Assembly: GCF_900108065.1 (NCBI RefSeq)
Contig: NZ_FNVQ01000001.1
Span: 1,674,001 to 1,738,000 of the forward strand
Source: Marinobacterium lutimaris
Lineage (GTDB): Bacteria > Pseudomonadota > Gammaproteobacteria > Pseudomonadales > Balneatricaceae
Direction of reading: 5' to 3'
DNA length: 64,000 nucleotides
Shown one piece after another: positions 1 through 10,040 of the stretch (positions are counted from its first letter, which is position 1; every line of letters begins with the position of its first letter). Made by a program: the position numbers and the translations under genes. The notes below the pieces were generated by a model. It was not told where the DNA came from and made no database searches. It saw only the letters and a program-made list of their open reading frames with translations.

Positions 1-344
1 ATAAGACCAGCCAGGCCGAAGGTAGAGTTAAACACGATACGTGCAACGCTGGTCAGAGCATCATCGCCTTTGCCCTGCAGTGCGCTGTTAACCGCAGAGC
101 GGATGTCGCCAAGGTTGCCAAAAAAGTTGCTGACGCCCTTTTCAGCCATGTCAGGCATGACGAAGCGATAGCCCTGGGCGACCGGTTTGAGCGCGTACTT
201 ATCAACCGTCTCGTTGAACGAAAACATGGCGCGGTTATAACCCTCCCAGGGGTCATTTTCGCTGGCAACGGCGCTAACCGGCGCCGCAGCTGCCAATGTC
301 ATGGCTGAAAAGAGCACTCCCTGACGCAACCTTTTGAACAGCAT
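1..344 (-). CDS. mlaA: MlaA (VacJ) family phospholipid-transport protein, 3' end outside the window
   Basis: MlaA is the outer-membrane part of the Mla system that removes misplaced phospholipids from the outer leaflet. The visible 114 residues begin with a signal peptide (MLFKRLRQGVLFSAM, then an Ala-rich stretch ending near VASE) followed by the family's opening motif NDPWEGYNRAMFSFNETVDK and the region around GVSNFFGNLGDIRSAVN. The gene runs off the left edge, so about two thirds is missing. The ATG at 344 is preceded by AAGGA six bases upstream. No lipobox cysteine is visible in the signal peptide, although MlaA is usually a lipoprotein; this copy may be processed by signal peptidase I. 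Family assignment is firm; orthology to E. coli mlaA is inferred. Confidence 0.85.
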   Translation of the reverse strand, partial: MLFKRLRQGVLFSAMTLAAAAPVSAVASENDPWEGYNRAMFSFNETVDKYALKPVAQGYRFVMPDMAEKGVSNFFGNLGDIRSAVNSALQGKGDDALTSVARIVFNSTFGLAGL

Positions 345-516
345 TGCAAATCCTTAACTATCAGAACGTATTCGCGGCATTTTAACTCTGTTGCAGGTGC
401 GATAAAAAGCAAATGCGACTCTTTTTAGATGAAAATGTTCCATCTACCCGGTCAACCCAGAGCTTTATCTTTCAATTGACTAAGTCGCGTGGTGCAAAAA
501 ACACAGTTACAACAAG

Positions 517-533
517 ATGTTGCAGTGCAACAT
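517..533. promoter_or_regulatory. 17-bp perfect palindrome between mlaA and htpG
   Basis: The sequence ATGTTGCA-G-TGCAACAT is a perfect dyad with 8-bp arms. It fits TG-N-TGC-N3-GCAA, the pattern I recall for PhaR/PhbF-type regulators of polyhydroxyalkanoate granule genes. It lies about 175 bp upstream of the mlaA start. No plus-strand gene begins nearby. The rest of the 345-682 gap holds the htpG terminator and no further gene that I can see. Confidence 0.5.
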
Positions 534-625
534 GCACTATAGGTCGCAGGGATAGCAGGTGCAGAGAGAGCTACAGAGGATGAGTGGCTAAAGATGCAGG
601 AAAGATGAATTATTTTAGAGAAAGG

Positions 626-652
626 AACTCCCCGACGCGTCGCCGGGGAGTT
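626..652 (-). terminator. Stem-loop downstream of htpG
   Basis: Nine-base perfect arms (AACTCCCCG at 626-634 and CGGGGAGTT at 644-652) lie 31 bases beyond the htpG stop codon. The loop contains further self-complementary CGCG. On the minus strand the stem is followed by a pyrimidine-rich tail (CCTTTCTC) rather than a pure T tract, so it is a probable but not ideal intrinsic terminator. Confidence 0.65.
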
Positions 653-682
653 TTCAGCGGTTCTTGACCAGCAATACTGTGA

Positions 683-2599
683 TCAGGCGCTCAGTTCAAG
701 CAGCAGCTTGTTGAGGCGGCTGATGTAGGCAGCTGGATCTTCCAGCTGACCACCGGCGGCCAGGTCGGCCTGATCGAACAGAGTCAGTGCGAGGTCCTTG
801 AAGCGGTCTTCGTCCGGTTCCTGATCCAGCTTGGCGATCAGCGGATGCTCCGGGTTGTACTCGAAAGTAGGCTTCACTTCCGGTACCGGCTGGCCGGCGG
901 CTTCCATGATCTTGCGCATCTGCGCGCCCATGTCGTAGTCACCGACAACCAGGCAGGCCGGAGATTCGGTCAAACGGTGAGTCACGCGCACTTCGTTGAC
1001 GCGATCGGCGAAGGCAGTCTTCAGGCGCTCGGTGAGGCCTTCCATCTGCTTGGCGACTTCTTCCTGCTGCTTCTTCTCTTCTTCGGTTTCGGTCTCACCC
1101 AGATTCAGCTCACCTTTGCTGACATCCTGGAAAGACTTGCCTTCGAAGTCGAACAGCTGGCTCATCATCCACTCGTCGATACGCTCGGACAGCAGCAGAA
1201 CCTCGATACCCTTCTTGCGGAAGATCTCCAGGTGCGGGCTGCTCTTGGCGGCGTTGTAGGAGTCGGCTACCACGTAGTAGATCTTCTCCTGGCCTTCCTT
1301 CATGCGGGCAACGTAGTCGTCCAGACCCACGGTCTGCTCGGCGTTGTCGTTATGCGTTGAGGCGAAGCGCAGCAGCTTGAGGACCTTCTCGCGGTTCGCG
1401 TGATCTTCAGCCGGGCCTTCTTTCAGAACCTGGCCGAACTCTTTCCAGAAGGACTGATACTTTTCAGCATCGTTCTTGGCCAGCTTCGCCAGCATATCCA
1501 GCGCGCGCTTGGTCAGTGCAGAGCGCAGTTTGTCCACGTTCGGATCCTTCTGCAGGATCTCACGGGAGACGTTCAGGGACAGGTTTTTGGAGTCAACCAC
1601 ACCCTTGATGAAGCGCAGGTACAGCGGCAGGAACTCGTCCGCCTGATCCATGATAAATACGCGCTGGATGTAGAGCTTCAGGCCTTTCGGCGCATCGCGG
1701 TTCCACAGATCGAAGGGTGCGCGCTCCGGCAGGTAAAGAAGGCTGGTGTATTCCATATTGCCTTCAACCTGGTTGTGCGCCCAGCTCAGCGGATCGGCGA
1801 AGTCATGGGATACGTGCTTGTAGAACTCTTTGTACTCTTCATCGGTGATCTCGCTTTTGCTGCGGGACCAAAGAGCAGTCGCGGTGTTAACGCTTTCGAA
1901 TTCCGGCGCCTTGTTCTCGTCTTTGCCTTCTTCGTCTTCAGACGGAGCTTCTTCCTTCTGCATCAACACCGGAATAGCGATGTGATCAGAGTATTTACGC
2001 ACCAGAGTGCGCAGACGGAAGCCGTTGGCGAACTCTTCTTCGCCCTCCTTCAGCTTCAGCACGATCTTGGTACCGCGCTGCGGCAGATCAACGGGCTCGA
2101 TGCTGAACTCACCTTCACCGGTGGAGGACCAGTGCACGCCTTCGCTGGCGTCGAGGCCGGCGCGACGGGTAAAGACATCAACCTGGTCAGCAACGATAAA
2201 GGCTGAATAGAAGCCGACGCCGAACTGGCCGATCATCTGGCTGTCTTTGGCCTGGTCACCGGTCAGGTTGGAAAGGAAGCTGGCAGTGCCGGACTTGGCG
2301 ATGGTACCGAGGTGATCGATAACATCCTGACGGCTCATGCCGATACCGTTGTCGGCGATGGAAACGGTCTTGGCTGCTTCATCAAATTCAACGAAGACTT
2401 TCAGGTCACCGTCGTTCTCGTACAGATCAGCGTTCGAGAGCGCTTCAAAGCGCAGCTTTTCGCCCGCGTCGGAAGCGTTCGAAATCAGCTCGCGCAGGAA
2501 GATTTCCTTGTTTGAATACAGTGAGTGGATCATCAGCTGGAGCAGCTGCTTCACCTCAGTCTGAAAGCCAAGGGTCTCTTTCTGTGTTTCTGTGCTCAT
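683..2599 (-). CDS. htpG: Chaperone HtpG (bacterial Hsp90)
   Basis: This is a cytoplasmic ATP-dependent homodimeric chaperone of 638 residues, the normal HtpG length. The N-terminal GHKL ATPase domain shows the helix [11 protein letters not shown] (Glu/Asn contacts to ATP-Mg), DNGIGM, the lid segment GTIAKSGT and [12 protein letters not shown] charged linker rich in Glu/Asp/Lys (around [18 protein letters not shown]) separates it from the middle domain, where LNVSREILQ carries the catalytic-loop Arg, followed by the C-terminal dimerisation domain. It is transcribed alone, between a sigma-32 type promoter (2644-2671) and the stem-loop at 626-652. Nothing unusual is visible in the protein. Confidence 0.98.
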   Translation of the reverse strand: MSTETQKETLGFQTEVKQLLQLMIHSLYSNKEIFLRELISNASDAGEKLRFEALSNADLYENDGDLKVFVEFDEAAKTVSIADNGIGMSRQDVIDHLGTIAKSGTASFLSNLTGDQAKDSQMIGQFGVGFYSAFIVADQVDVFTRRAGLDASEGVHWSSTGEGEFSIEPVDLPQRGTKIVLKLKEGEEEFANGFRLRTLVRKYSDHIAIPVLMQKEEAPSEDEEGKDENKAPEFESVNTATALWSRSKSEITDEEYKEFYKHVSHDFADPLSWAHNQVEGNMEYTSLLYLPERAPFDLWNRDAPKGLKLYIQRVFIMDQADEFLPLYLRFIKGVVDSKNLSLNVSREILQKDPNVDKLRSALTKRALDMLAKLAKNDAEKYQSFWKEFGQVLKEGPAEDHANREKVLKLLRFASTHNDNAEQTVGLDDYVARMKEGQEKIYYVVADSYNAAKSSPHLEIFRKKGIEVLLLSERIDEWMMSQLFDFEGKSFQDVSKGELNLGETETEEEKKQQEEVAKQMEGLTERLKTAFADRVNEVRVTHRLTESPACLVVGDYDMGAQMRKIMEAAGQPVPEVKPTFEYNPEHPLIAKLDQEPDEDRFKDLALTLFDQADLAAGGQLEDPAAYISRLNKLLLELSA

Positions 2600-2643
2600 A
2601 GGTCGTCTACCAACTCCACATAGCGATTTATTGTCCTCTGCAG

Positions 2644-2671
2644 AGATGGGGACGGCCTATTGGATTTCAAG
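2644..2671 (-). promoter_or_regulatory. Sigma-32 heat-shock promoter of htpG
   Basis: Read on the minus strand: CTTGAAA (2671-2665), a 13-base spacer, then CCCCATCT (2651-2644). This matches the classical RpoH consensus CTTGAAA-N11-16-CCCCATNT at every specified position. Transcription would begin near 2636, giving a leader of about 37 bases before the htpG ATG. Confidence 0.9.
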
Positions 2672-2686
2672 AGAAAAAATGCGGTT

Positions 2687-3400
2687 TTACAACTTGGTAC
2701 TCATCATCAACGTTTTCAGGGTCGGCGAAGTGAACTCACGATGATAGAGCACGTAAACGACACCGGCAGACACCAGCATGAACAGCCAGGGGTTGATCAG
2801 CCAGCAAAGCACCGCCAGGCTGAAGTAGTATGTACGCAGGCCAACGTTGAAGTTGTTCGCCGCCATGGAGCCCATGCGCGCCATGCGTGTGGCATGAGCC
2901 TGGATCTGTTTTTCATCCAGACCATCACTGGGCAACGGTGAAGAACCGATCATGACCGAGACAAAGCCGTACTGTCTCAGGCTCCAGGTGAACTTGAAGA
3001 AGGCGTAGACAAACAGCCCCAGCAGCACCAGCAGCTTCACCTCCCACTCCAGCGGCGTGGAGGGATGCACCATCGGCAGATGCTCCACCAGCGTGATCGC
3101 CCGGTCGGTGTAGCTGAGCAGTGTCATCAAACCCGCCAGCACCAGCATGGTGGTAGAGGCGAAAAAAGCCACCGTACGCTCCAGGTTTGCCACGGCGGCG
3201 GTATCCGAGATGCGCACCTCACGGGTGAGAATTCGCATCATCCACTCCTTGCGGTACATATGCATAACGCTGGCAAGACAGGAGGTGGTGTAGCTTTTGC
3301 GCTTCGCGTAATACATGTAGCCGCGAAAGCAGATCAAAAACCAGATCAACGCCACTATGTTGAGCCAGTTTTCAGTAAAGAGTTGAATGGTTTCGAGCAT
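2687..3400 (-). CDS. DUF599 family inner-membrane protein
   Basis: This 237-residue protein of unknown function belongs to the DUF599 family by overall pattern: an N-terminal membrane segment (WLNIVALIWFLICFRGYMYY), a soluble stretch with RKSYTTSCLASVMHMYRKEWM, then several hydrophobic helices (STTMLVLAGLMTLL, LLVLLGLFVYAFFKF, the final LAVLCWLINPWLFML). The Met-rich ARMGSMAANNFNVGLRTYYF block before the last helix is typical of the family. I use ATG at 3400; a TTG six codons upstream at 3418 is the alternative, and neither has a clear ribosome-binding site. It ends 88 bp from the htpG start and has its own transcription direction context with the DUF533 gene upstream. Confidence 0.8.
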   Translation of the reverse strand: MLETIQLFTENWLNIVALIWFLICFRGYMYYAKRKSYTTSCLASVMHMYRKEWMMRILTREVRISDTAAVANLERTVAFFASTTMLVLAGLMTLLSYTDRAITLVEHLPMVHPSTPLEWEVKLLVLLGLFVYAFFKFTWSLRQYGFVSVMIGSSPLPSDGLDEKQIQAHATRMARMGSMAANNFNVGLRTYYFSLAVLCWLINPWLFMLVSAGVVYVLYHREFTSPTLKTLMMSTKL

Positions 3401-3522
3401 GATGTCTGCACTGATCAAATGAGTAATATCATCAGCTTAGCTACGTTCTGCCCAACTGTCTGCAGTTTTGTAGCAGAAGGCACGCACCCAAAGGGCATAA
3501 AAACCCCGTGCCGATCAAACCC

Positions 3523-3596
3523 GGCAGGGTGGTGATTTAAAACCACGGAGGATGATCACGACGGGGTCGTCGCTACGAAAAACGAACCACCCTGCC
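3523..3596. other. Nested inverted repeat, possible structured RNA or attenuator
   Basis: Eleven-base perfect arms (GGCAGGGTGGT at 3523-3533 and ACCACCCTGCC at 3586-3596) enclose a second hairpin with arms CGACG (3559-3563) and CGTCG (3568-3572). The element sits in the 400-bp gap between the DUF533 gene and the DUF599 gene, both on the minus strand. The ten-base string TGATCACGAC inside it recurs at about 3666. There is no strong T tract, so a simple terminator is not obvious. Apart from this I see no gene in 3401-3811. Confidence 0.5.
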
Positions 3597-3811
3597 CATT
3601 GACGGAGGTGCACCCTCGCGCCAGTTGGGCAGACTCATTATTCATGGTCCCGGCGGATGGGCGAGTGATCACGACCGGTGCTCCAAAGCCCCTGCCATTG
3701 GTCAGCCACGCCCTTGCATTTCCCCTCGGTCAAAGTAACGCCAGCGTCTTTCAGATGGCTGGGTTTGCCGGCGTCGCCGAGCACACGAAGGACCTTGGAG
3801 AAGAAGCCTGT

Positions 3812-4534
3812 TCAGCCAGCCGCAGACTGCGCCTGCTGTTCCAGTGCCAAACGCATGTCTGCGTCAAGCGCCAATGCCTGTGCCAGCTGGTCGAGCCAGG
3901 CGCGCTCCATCGGACTCTGTTCGTCGACGATTGCCAGACTGACCAGGTAGATCTCGCGTGCGGCCTGAGGTGAATCGGCTTTAGCTGCGAGCGCTGTTGC
4001 ATCCAGCGGAGCCTGCAACTGCTGCTCGACCCAGCGCTGTAACTCGGCGTCGGCACCCAACTGTTCCATTTGCTCGGTAATCAGTTCGGTCTCACGAGCA
4101 TCGATGTGTCCATCCGCTCGGGCCGCCATGATCATCGCCTGCAGCAGTTCCAGGCTGCGCTGCTCCTGCGCCTGATGCGAGAGCTGTTCAATCGGCTGCC
4201 CCTCGCTCGCCGCGGCAGTCGGGGCAGCGCTCGCCTGGCTCTGTTGCGCGTTCTGCCAGGCTCTCCACGCCAGAGCGCCCACACCGGCGATGGCACCATA
4301 CTTCAGGGCCGAACCACCCAGTTTACGCCCGCGTTTGGAGCCGATCAGCAGCCCCAGTGCACCGCCGCCGAGCAGGCTTTTTATATCTATCCCGCCCGAG
4401 CTCTGCCCACCACTGGAGCCCTGCCCACCACCCAATTGGCGCGAGACACTATCCAGTAATCCCTTCGGATCAAACCCGCCGGACTGGCCACTGGACTGCT
4501 GCATCAATTGCTGAAAAATCTGGCTGGCGTTCAT
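3812..4534 (-). CDS. DUF533 / TerB-like tellurite-resistance-fold protein (YebE-like)
   Basis: This 240-residue protein has the DUF533 layout: an N-terminal FQQLMQQSSGQSG segment with a Gly/Ser-rich linker, a glycine-rich hydrophobic patch (SLLGGGALGLLIGSKRGRKLGG, split here by residues 60-80) and a C-terminal helical TerB-like domain containing AMIMAARADGHIDARE, an EF-hand-like acidic loop. E. coli YebE is the familiar relative, an inner-membrane protein induced by envelope stress. The reading frame is open further upstream, but the ATG at 4534 has a strong GAGGAG ribosome-binding site and starts the conserved part. Function is unknown. Confidence 0.8.
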   Translation of the reverse strand: MNASQIFQQLMQQSSGQSGGFDPKGLLDSVSRQLGGGQGSSGGQSSGGIDIKSLLGGGALGLLIGSKRGRKLGGSALKYGAIAGVGALAWRAWQNAQQSQASAAPTAAASEGQPIEQLSHQAQEQRSLELLQAMIMAARADGHIDARETELITEQMEQLGADAELQRWVEQQLQAPLDATALAAKADSPQAAREIYLVSLAIVDEQSPMERAWLDQLAQALALDADMRLALEQQAQSAAG

Positions 4535-4723
4535 TACGCTCTCCTCATACCTGGCCTGGTGCTGAATGATCACTTCGCCACCCGGCGAAGCAGATACCCT
4601 TAGTGACTCAACACAGCGGTAAAAGATCCTGCCACTAACAGGATTCTGCCCTGCCCGGGCCATTATGAGGCGGATGAGGATCTATCCGCGGGCCGTAAAA
4701 CGGCGCGGCGTCGACGCTATCAT

Positions 4724-4760
4724 AAAAAATGCCAGTCAGTTGGCTTAACTGACTGGCATT
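4724..4760 (-). terminator. Intrinsic terminator of pobA
   Basis: Fourteen-base perfect arms (AATGCCAGTCAGTT at 4728-4741 and AACTGACTGGCATT at 4747-4760) enclose a five-base loop. On the minus strand the stem is followed by TTTTTT (4729-4724). It lies 90 bases beyond the pobA stop. Confidence 0.93.
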
Positions 4761-4818
4761 ACGCACAAGGCGGGAATCAAGGGGGCACTGCTATAGATCT
4801 GTAAGCGGCTTTTCCTTC

Positions 4819-6107
<1,289 letters not shown>

Positions 6108-6222
6108 CTAACAGTTCAGCCCACCAAAGAATGGAGGATTCATTCTTATGTTTGTACTTTTGAAACACCCCTGGCATTGACCAGTAGCACTATCAGCGCA
6201 TCCATAGCGGTACTTTATAAGC

Positions 6223-6253
6223 AAAAAAGGCCTGGCGAAGGGGAGCCAGGCCT
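6223..6253 (-). terminator. Intrinsic terminator of the porin gene
   Basis: Arms GGCCTGGC (6229-6236) and GCCAGGCC (6245-6252), extended by one A-T pair, enclose an eight-base loop. On the minus strand a run of six T (6228-6223) follows. It separates the porin gene from pobA, which therefore needs its own promoter in the 6066-6222 gap. Confidence 0.92.
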
Positions 6254-6273
6254 CAATACAAGTACAACACTGC

Positions 6274-7248
6274 TTAGAAGCTGTACTTCGCCATCACCTC
6301 CAGCTGCTGGCCATTAGTTCTGGCATCCGGCGTAAACTCATACTTTCGCCACTCGATACCGAACTCCAGATTCGGCAAGTAGTTGTAGATCAGGTTGACG
6401 TGATAAGAGTCGTACTCGGTCTCTTCAACATCATCCACTTCTACATGAGTGTATTGAAGGCTACTGCGCAGCTCGGACGACCAGAGATGCCGATAGGCCA
6501 GGTTGTAACCAAACTGGTCAACGGCATCATCCAATTCCACATCTTTCCCTACCCCAGTATAGGCCGCCAGTCCCTCACCGTAGTGAGCATTGAATCGCAG
6601 GTCGTCCTGACCGAGCATCAGCTTGCCGGCAAAGCCAACGCCCGCCGTCACGTCGTCGTTTTCCATTTCGCGGACGCTGAGCAGAATACCTGCGACATTG
6701 CCGGTATCGCCTGTGTAGCGGTAACCAACGGCCATATCCGGCATATCCGCATCGTCATAGTAGGGATCCTGGAACGAGAAGCGCGCCCCACCTAACTGAT
6801 AGTGAACCAGAGTCGGCCGCACATTCGCCTTGGCCAGGGTACCTCGGTCAGCGTTCGCAAAGTCGATAATGTCATTGCCCATCTTGCCGAGGAACTGACC
6901 AGACCAGGTTTGTCCGAAGGTCAGGTTATCCACTTTCACGTAAGCGTGGCGCAGCCGCCAGTCGTAAGTCGTGCTACCAGCATTACCACCGTAAAAATCC
7001 CCCTCGATAAAGGCACTGACGTTATGTCCCTCTATCGTTTTTTTGCTGCCGAAGTTGATTCGGGTCTGACGCGCAGTAGCGTCGAAGCTGCTGTCAGCAT
7101 CGTCGGGATCATTGATCACGCCCTGCCCCTTGATGTATCCCCCCACTGAAAACGTAGTGTCATTAAAGGTACCGAGCTCAAGAGCCGCTGCCTGGAGGCT
7201 AACGCCAGACAATAGGGTGCCTACAGCCAAACACGTTGACATTTTCAT
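6274..7248 (-). CDS. Outer-membrane porin, DcaP-like
   Basis: This 324-residue protein has a signal peptide (MKMSTCLAVGTLLSG, cleaved near AAALE), beta-barrel alternation throughout and the terminal phenylalanine (AKYSF) recognised by the Bam machinery. FSVGGYIKGQG near the N-terminus, ARQTRINFGS, SAFIEGDFYGG, WRLRHAYVKV and LTFGQTWSG follow the pattern of the DcaP family of trimeric porins, which import dicarboxylates and other small organic acids. AAGGAAAG precedes the ATG. It lies between pobA and the Liv-type importer and probably admits the substrate of this cluster. The DcaP assignment is from memory of motifs; porin identity is firm. Confidence 0.8.
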   Translation of the reverse strand: MKMSTCLAVGTLLSGVSLQAAALELGTFNDTTFSVGGYIKGQGVINDPDDADSSFDATARQTRINFGSKKTIEGHNVSAFIEGDFYGGNAGSTTYDWRLRHAYVKVDNLTFGQTWSGQFLGKMGNDIIDFANADRGTLAKANVRPTLVHYQLGGARFSFQDPYYDDADMPDMAVGYRYTGDTGNVAGILLSVREMENDDVTAGVGFAGKLMLGQDDLRFNAHYGEGLAAYTGVGKDVELDDAVDQFGYNLAYRHLWSSELRSSLQYTHVEVDDVEETEYDSYHVNLIYNYLPNLEFGIEWRKYEFTPDARTNGQQLEVMAKYSF

Positions 7249-7341
7249 CGTCGAACTTTCCTTTTTTTATTGGTATGGATTTACTACTGAGTTCCTGATT
7301 TCGGAACAGGTTTTAGGAGCGGTACCGAAGCACCTTGATAC

Positions 7342-8529
7342 TCAGATCGAGCAATCAGCTGAGGGTGTGGAATAAAGTGAAATGGGGTAGGTCTTCTCAA
7401 CGACCGGACGCAGTTTGCCGTCTACCTGGGCCACCTCGCCCACGTAGTTGGGTATCTGCAACTGGTGATCGGCGCCGCGCATCAAAGCAGGACCGTAAAT
7501 AGATTCGTATTCCGCATCTTCGAGCGCCTTGGCAACATCGCCCGGTGCTGTGCTGCCAGCCAGCTTCACACCTTCAAAAATCAGCTGCACGCCGTTGTAA
7601 GCCTGTCCCTCATTCTCGGTAGGCACACGTCCGAACTTTTCCGTCCAGGCGGCGACGAATTGGCGGTTACGTTCCGTATCGATATCGGCACCATAACCGA
7701 TGTTGCCCCATACACCATGAGTGGCATCGCCGGTGGCATCAACCAGGTACTGGAATATCAGGGCGTGACCGATCAGGCGGGAAGTGTCATTAAGACCAAA
7801 GCTGTCAGCCTGTTTGACGAAAGAGATCGCATCACGGCCAACCATGGCAACCCAGACGGCATCAACATCGGCATCCCGCAGTTGTGCAACGTAGGGGGCG
7901 AAATCCTTGGTGCCCAGCGGAGCGAACAGGGAGACTTTCACCTCTTTACCCAGCTCTTTGGCTGTTTTCTCAAAGAACTCGGTTGAGCCATGACCCCAGG
8001 TGTAGTCCGCTGCGATGATGCCGAATTTTTTCTCATCCACGGTTTTCATCCACTCCTTCATCATCGCCAGATCCATAACGTCGTTATGGTTGGTGCGGAA
8101 CATGCGGGCATGGCAGGACTTGCCGGTCAGTGCATCCAGCTTGCTGGCAACCACTACGTACATGGCATCCCAGCGATCCAGGTTCTGAGACAGGGTCATG
8201 GAGATCGAAGATGATATCGGCCCGATCAGCAGGTTATGCCCCTCACGGGCCAGCTTTTCGGCGGAACGACGGGCACCGTCCGGCGTACTCTCATCGTCGG
8301 CGACCTCAATTGCCACTTCGCGGCCATCAACACCACCCTTGGCATTGGCCTCTTCCACCGCAAACTCGATCGCTCGCAACACCTCCTGCCCCTGCTGCTC
8401 GAACACGCCGGACATTGACGAGACTGCGCCGATACGCACCGGATCCTTCTCGCTTGCCGCAACCAGCGGAGAAAGCAGGCTGATGCCGGTAGTTAGCGCG
8501 ATCGCCTTGAGTAGTTCACGTTTTTTCAT
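7342..8529 (-). CDS. Periplasmic binding protein of a Liv-type ABC importer
   Basis: This 395-residue protein starts with a signal peptide (MKKRELLKAIALTTG, cleavage near VAASE). It has the Peripla_BP_6 / LivK fold features: PVRIGAVSSMSGVFEQQGQ, AIEFAVEEANAKGGVDGRE, a VADDEST loop, LLIGPISSSISM, and in the C-terminal lobe AQLRDADVDAVWVAMVG. The gene is followed on the same strand by the porin, and preceded by both ATPases and both permeases of the importer, so it is the expected substrate receptor. LivK relatives bind branched-chain amino acids, amides, urea or aromatic acids. The neighbouring dehydrogenases point to a carboxylated ring or related compound here, but the ligand cannot be read from sequence. 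Confidence 0.9.
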   Translation of the reverse strand: MKKRELLKAIALTTGISLLSPLVAASEKDPVRIGAVSSMSGVFEQQGQEVLRAIEFAVEEANAKGGVDGREVAIEVADDESTPDGARRSAEKLAREGHNLLIGPISSSISMTLSQNLDRWDAMYVVVASKLDALTGKSCHARMFRTNHNDVMDLAMMKEWMKTVDEKKFGIIAADYTWGHGSTEFFEKTAKELGKEVKVSLFAPLGTKDFAPYVAQLRDADVDAVWVAMVGRDAISFVKQADSFGLNDTSRLIGHALIFQYLVDATGDATHGVWGNIGYGADIDTERNRQFVAAWTEKFGRVPTENEGQAYNGVQLIFEGVKLAGSTAPGDVAKALEDAEYESIYGPALMRGADHQLQIPNYVGEVAQVDGKLRPVVEKTYPISLYSTPSADCSI

Positions 8530-8622
8530 TCGAACCTCGCTTATTAGATTTATTGTTTGCGGCAGTCATTTCAGGCACCTGCCGCTGCGCCTTCTTCGGA
8601 CCGGGAGTTAACTCAGGCCAAG

Positions 8623-9321
8623 TCAGACAACGACAAACTGTTGCAGCTGTTCAATCTGTTCAGGGTCAACTATCCCCTCGGCGATCACGCTGCCCTTTTC
8701 CACCGCCAGGTAGCGCCGGGAAACCCGTGCCACCAGATGCAGGTTCTGTTCGATCAGCAGGATCGTGGTGCCCTGCTCGTTGACCTGACGGATGATGTCC
8801 CCAAGCTGGTCGACGATGACCGGCGCCAAACCTTCAGTGGGCTCATCAAGGATCATCAGCGTCGGGTTACCCATCAGCGCCCGTCCGATCGCCAGCATCT
8901 GCTGCTGACCACCCGACAACGCGGTTCCCGGCGTGTGCGCTCGTTCCCTCAGGATCGGGAAGAGCCCGTAGATTTTCGGCACCGTCCAATAGCCTTTGCG
9001 CCCTGTCGCTGCTCCCAGCAGCAGGTTTTCCTCTACGCTCAGGTTGGCGATGATGCAACGCCCCTGGGGCACCACCATCACCCCCTCTTTCGCCGGCATA
9101 TAGGGATGCCAGCGGGCACTTTCTTTCCGGCCAAGACGGATCGAGCCGCTGCGCACTTTCGCTTGCCCCAGCAGGGCGTTGACGAAGGTGGTCTTGCCCA
9201 CGCCGTTACGACCTATCAGAGCGAGACTTTCCCCCTCCTTCACGTCAATAGAGAAGTCGTGCAGGATATGTGCATTGCCGTAATAGGCGTTGACCTTGTC
9301 GAACGAAAGCAAAGTATTCAT
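8623..9321 (-). CDS. Liv-type ABC importer ATPase (LivF-like)
   Basis: This 232-residue nucleotide-binding subunit has Walker A GRNGVGKTTF, signature LSGGQQQMLAIGRALM, Walker B LMILDEPTEGLAP and a switch His in LLIEQNLHLV. DEPTEGLAP and the short length place it with LivF rather than LivG. Its start overlaps the end of the LivG-like gene by four bases (ATGA), showing translational coupling. The product would pair with the LivG-like ATPase on the cytoplasmic face of the two permeases. Confidence 0.95.
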   Translation of the reverse strand: MNTLLSFDKVNAYYGNAHILHDFSIDVKEGESLALIGRNGVGKTTFVNALLGQAKVRSGSIRLGRKESARWHPYMPAKEGVMVVPQGRCIIANLSVEENLLLGAATGRKGYWTVPKIYGLFPILRERAHTPGTALSGGQQQMLAIGRALMGNPTLMILDEPTEGLAPVIVDQLGDIIRQVNEQGTTILLIEQNLHLVARVSRRYLAVEKGSVIAEGIVDPEQIEQLQQFVVV

Positions 9322-10040
9322 GCGGCACTCCCCAGGTAGGCTTCACGGACTTTTGGATTGGCGCGAATTTCGTCGGGCGTTCCCTCCGCCAGGGGTTTAC
9401 CCAGCTCCAGCACCGTTACCCGGTCACTGATACCGAACACCACCTCCATGTCATGCTCCACCAGCAGCACGGTTACGTTGCGCTCGCGGGCCAGGCGCTT
9501 GAGGTGCTGTGCCAGATCACGGGATTCGGTAACGGTCAGGCCCGCCATCGGCTCATCCAGCAACAACACTGATGGGGATCCCACCAGCGCCAGCGCAAGA
9601 TCCAGCCGGCGCTGCTGGCCATAACCCAGGTCACCCGCGCGCCAGTCGGCGTACTGCAACAGATCCAGCTCCTCAAGAATCGCGACAGCATCACGCTCGG
9701 GGTCTTTTGCCTGCGCCTGATGGGAGGCCAGGAAGACCTGTTCCAGGACATTCATGTCATGAAAGATGCTGGTGCGCTGAAATGAGCGGGAAACTCCGCG
9801 CATGCGACGCGCGACCACCGCCAGTTGAGTAATATCCTCACCACCGAGCTGAACCTGCCCGGCGGTGGGAATACGTCGCCCGGTAACTGCATCGATAAAG
9901 GTGGATTTTCCGGCACCGTTGGGACCAATAAGGCCTCGAATTTCACCCTTGTTGATCTCCAGATGGACACCGTCTATGGCACGTACACCGCCGTAGTCGA
10001 CGACCAGGTCGCGCACAGAGAAAAATGGAACCTGAATCAT
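9318..10040 (-). CDS. Liv-type ABC importer ATPase (LivG-like)
   Basis: This 240-residue ATPase has Walker A GPNGAGKSTF, a LivG-type insertion region with MRGVSRSFQRTSIF, the signature in a slightly divergent form (LGYGQQRRLDLALAL in place of LSYGQQR) and Walker B VLLLDEPMAGLT. It overlaps the LivM-like gene upstream and the LivF-like gene downstream by four bases each, so it lies within a tightly coupled operon. Confidence 0.95.
   Translation of the reverse strand: MIQVPFFSVRDLVVDYGGVRAIDGVHLEINKGEIRGLIGPNGAGKSTFIDAVTGRRIPTAGQVQLGGEDITQLAVVARRMRGVSRSFQRTSIFHDMNVLEQVFLASHQAQAKDPERDAVAILEELDLLQYADWRAGDLGYGQQRRLDLALALVGSPSVLLLDEPMAGLTVTESRDLAQHLKRLARERNVTVLLVEHDMEVVFGISDRVTVLELGKPLAEGTPDEIRANPKVREAYLGSAA

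Noticed and set aside
3599-3973. Plus-strand frame spanning the gap before the DUF533 gene
   Set aside because: Half of it is antisense to the DUF533 gene, it lacks a ribosome-binding site, and its composition is not protein-like.
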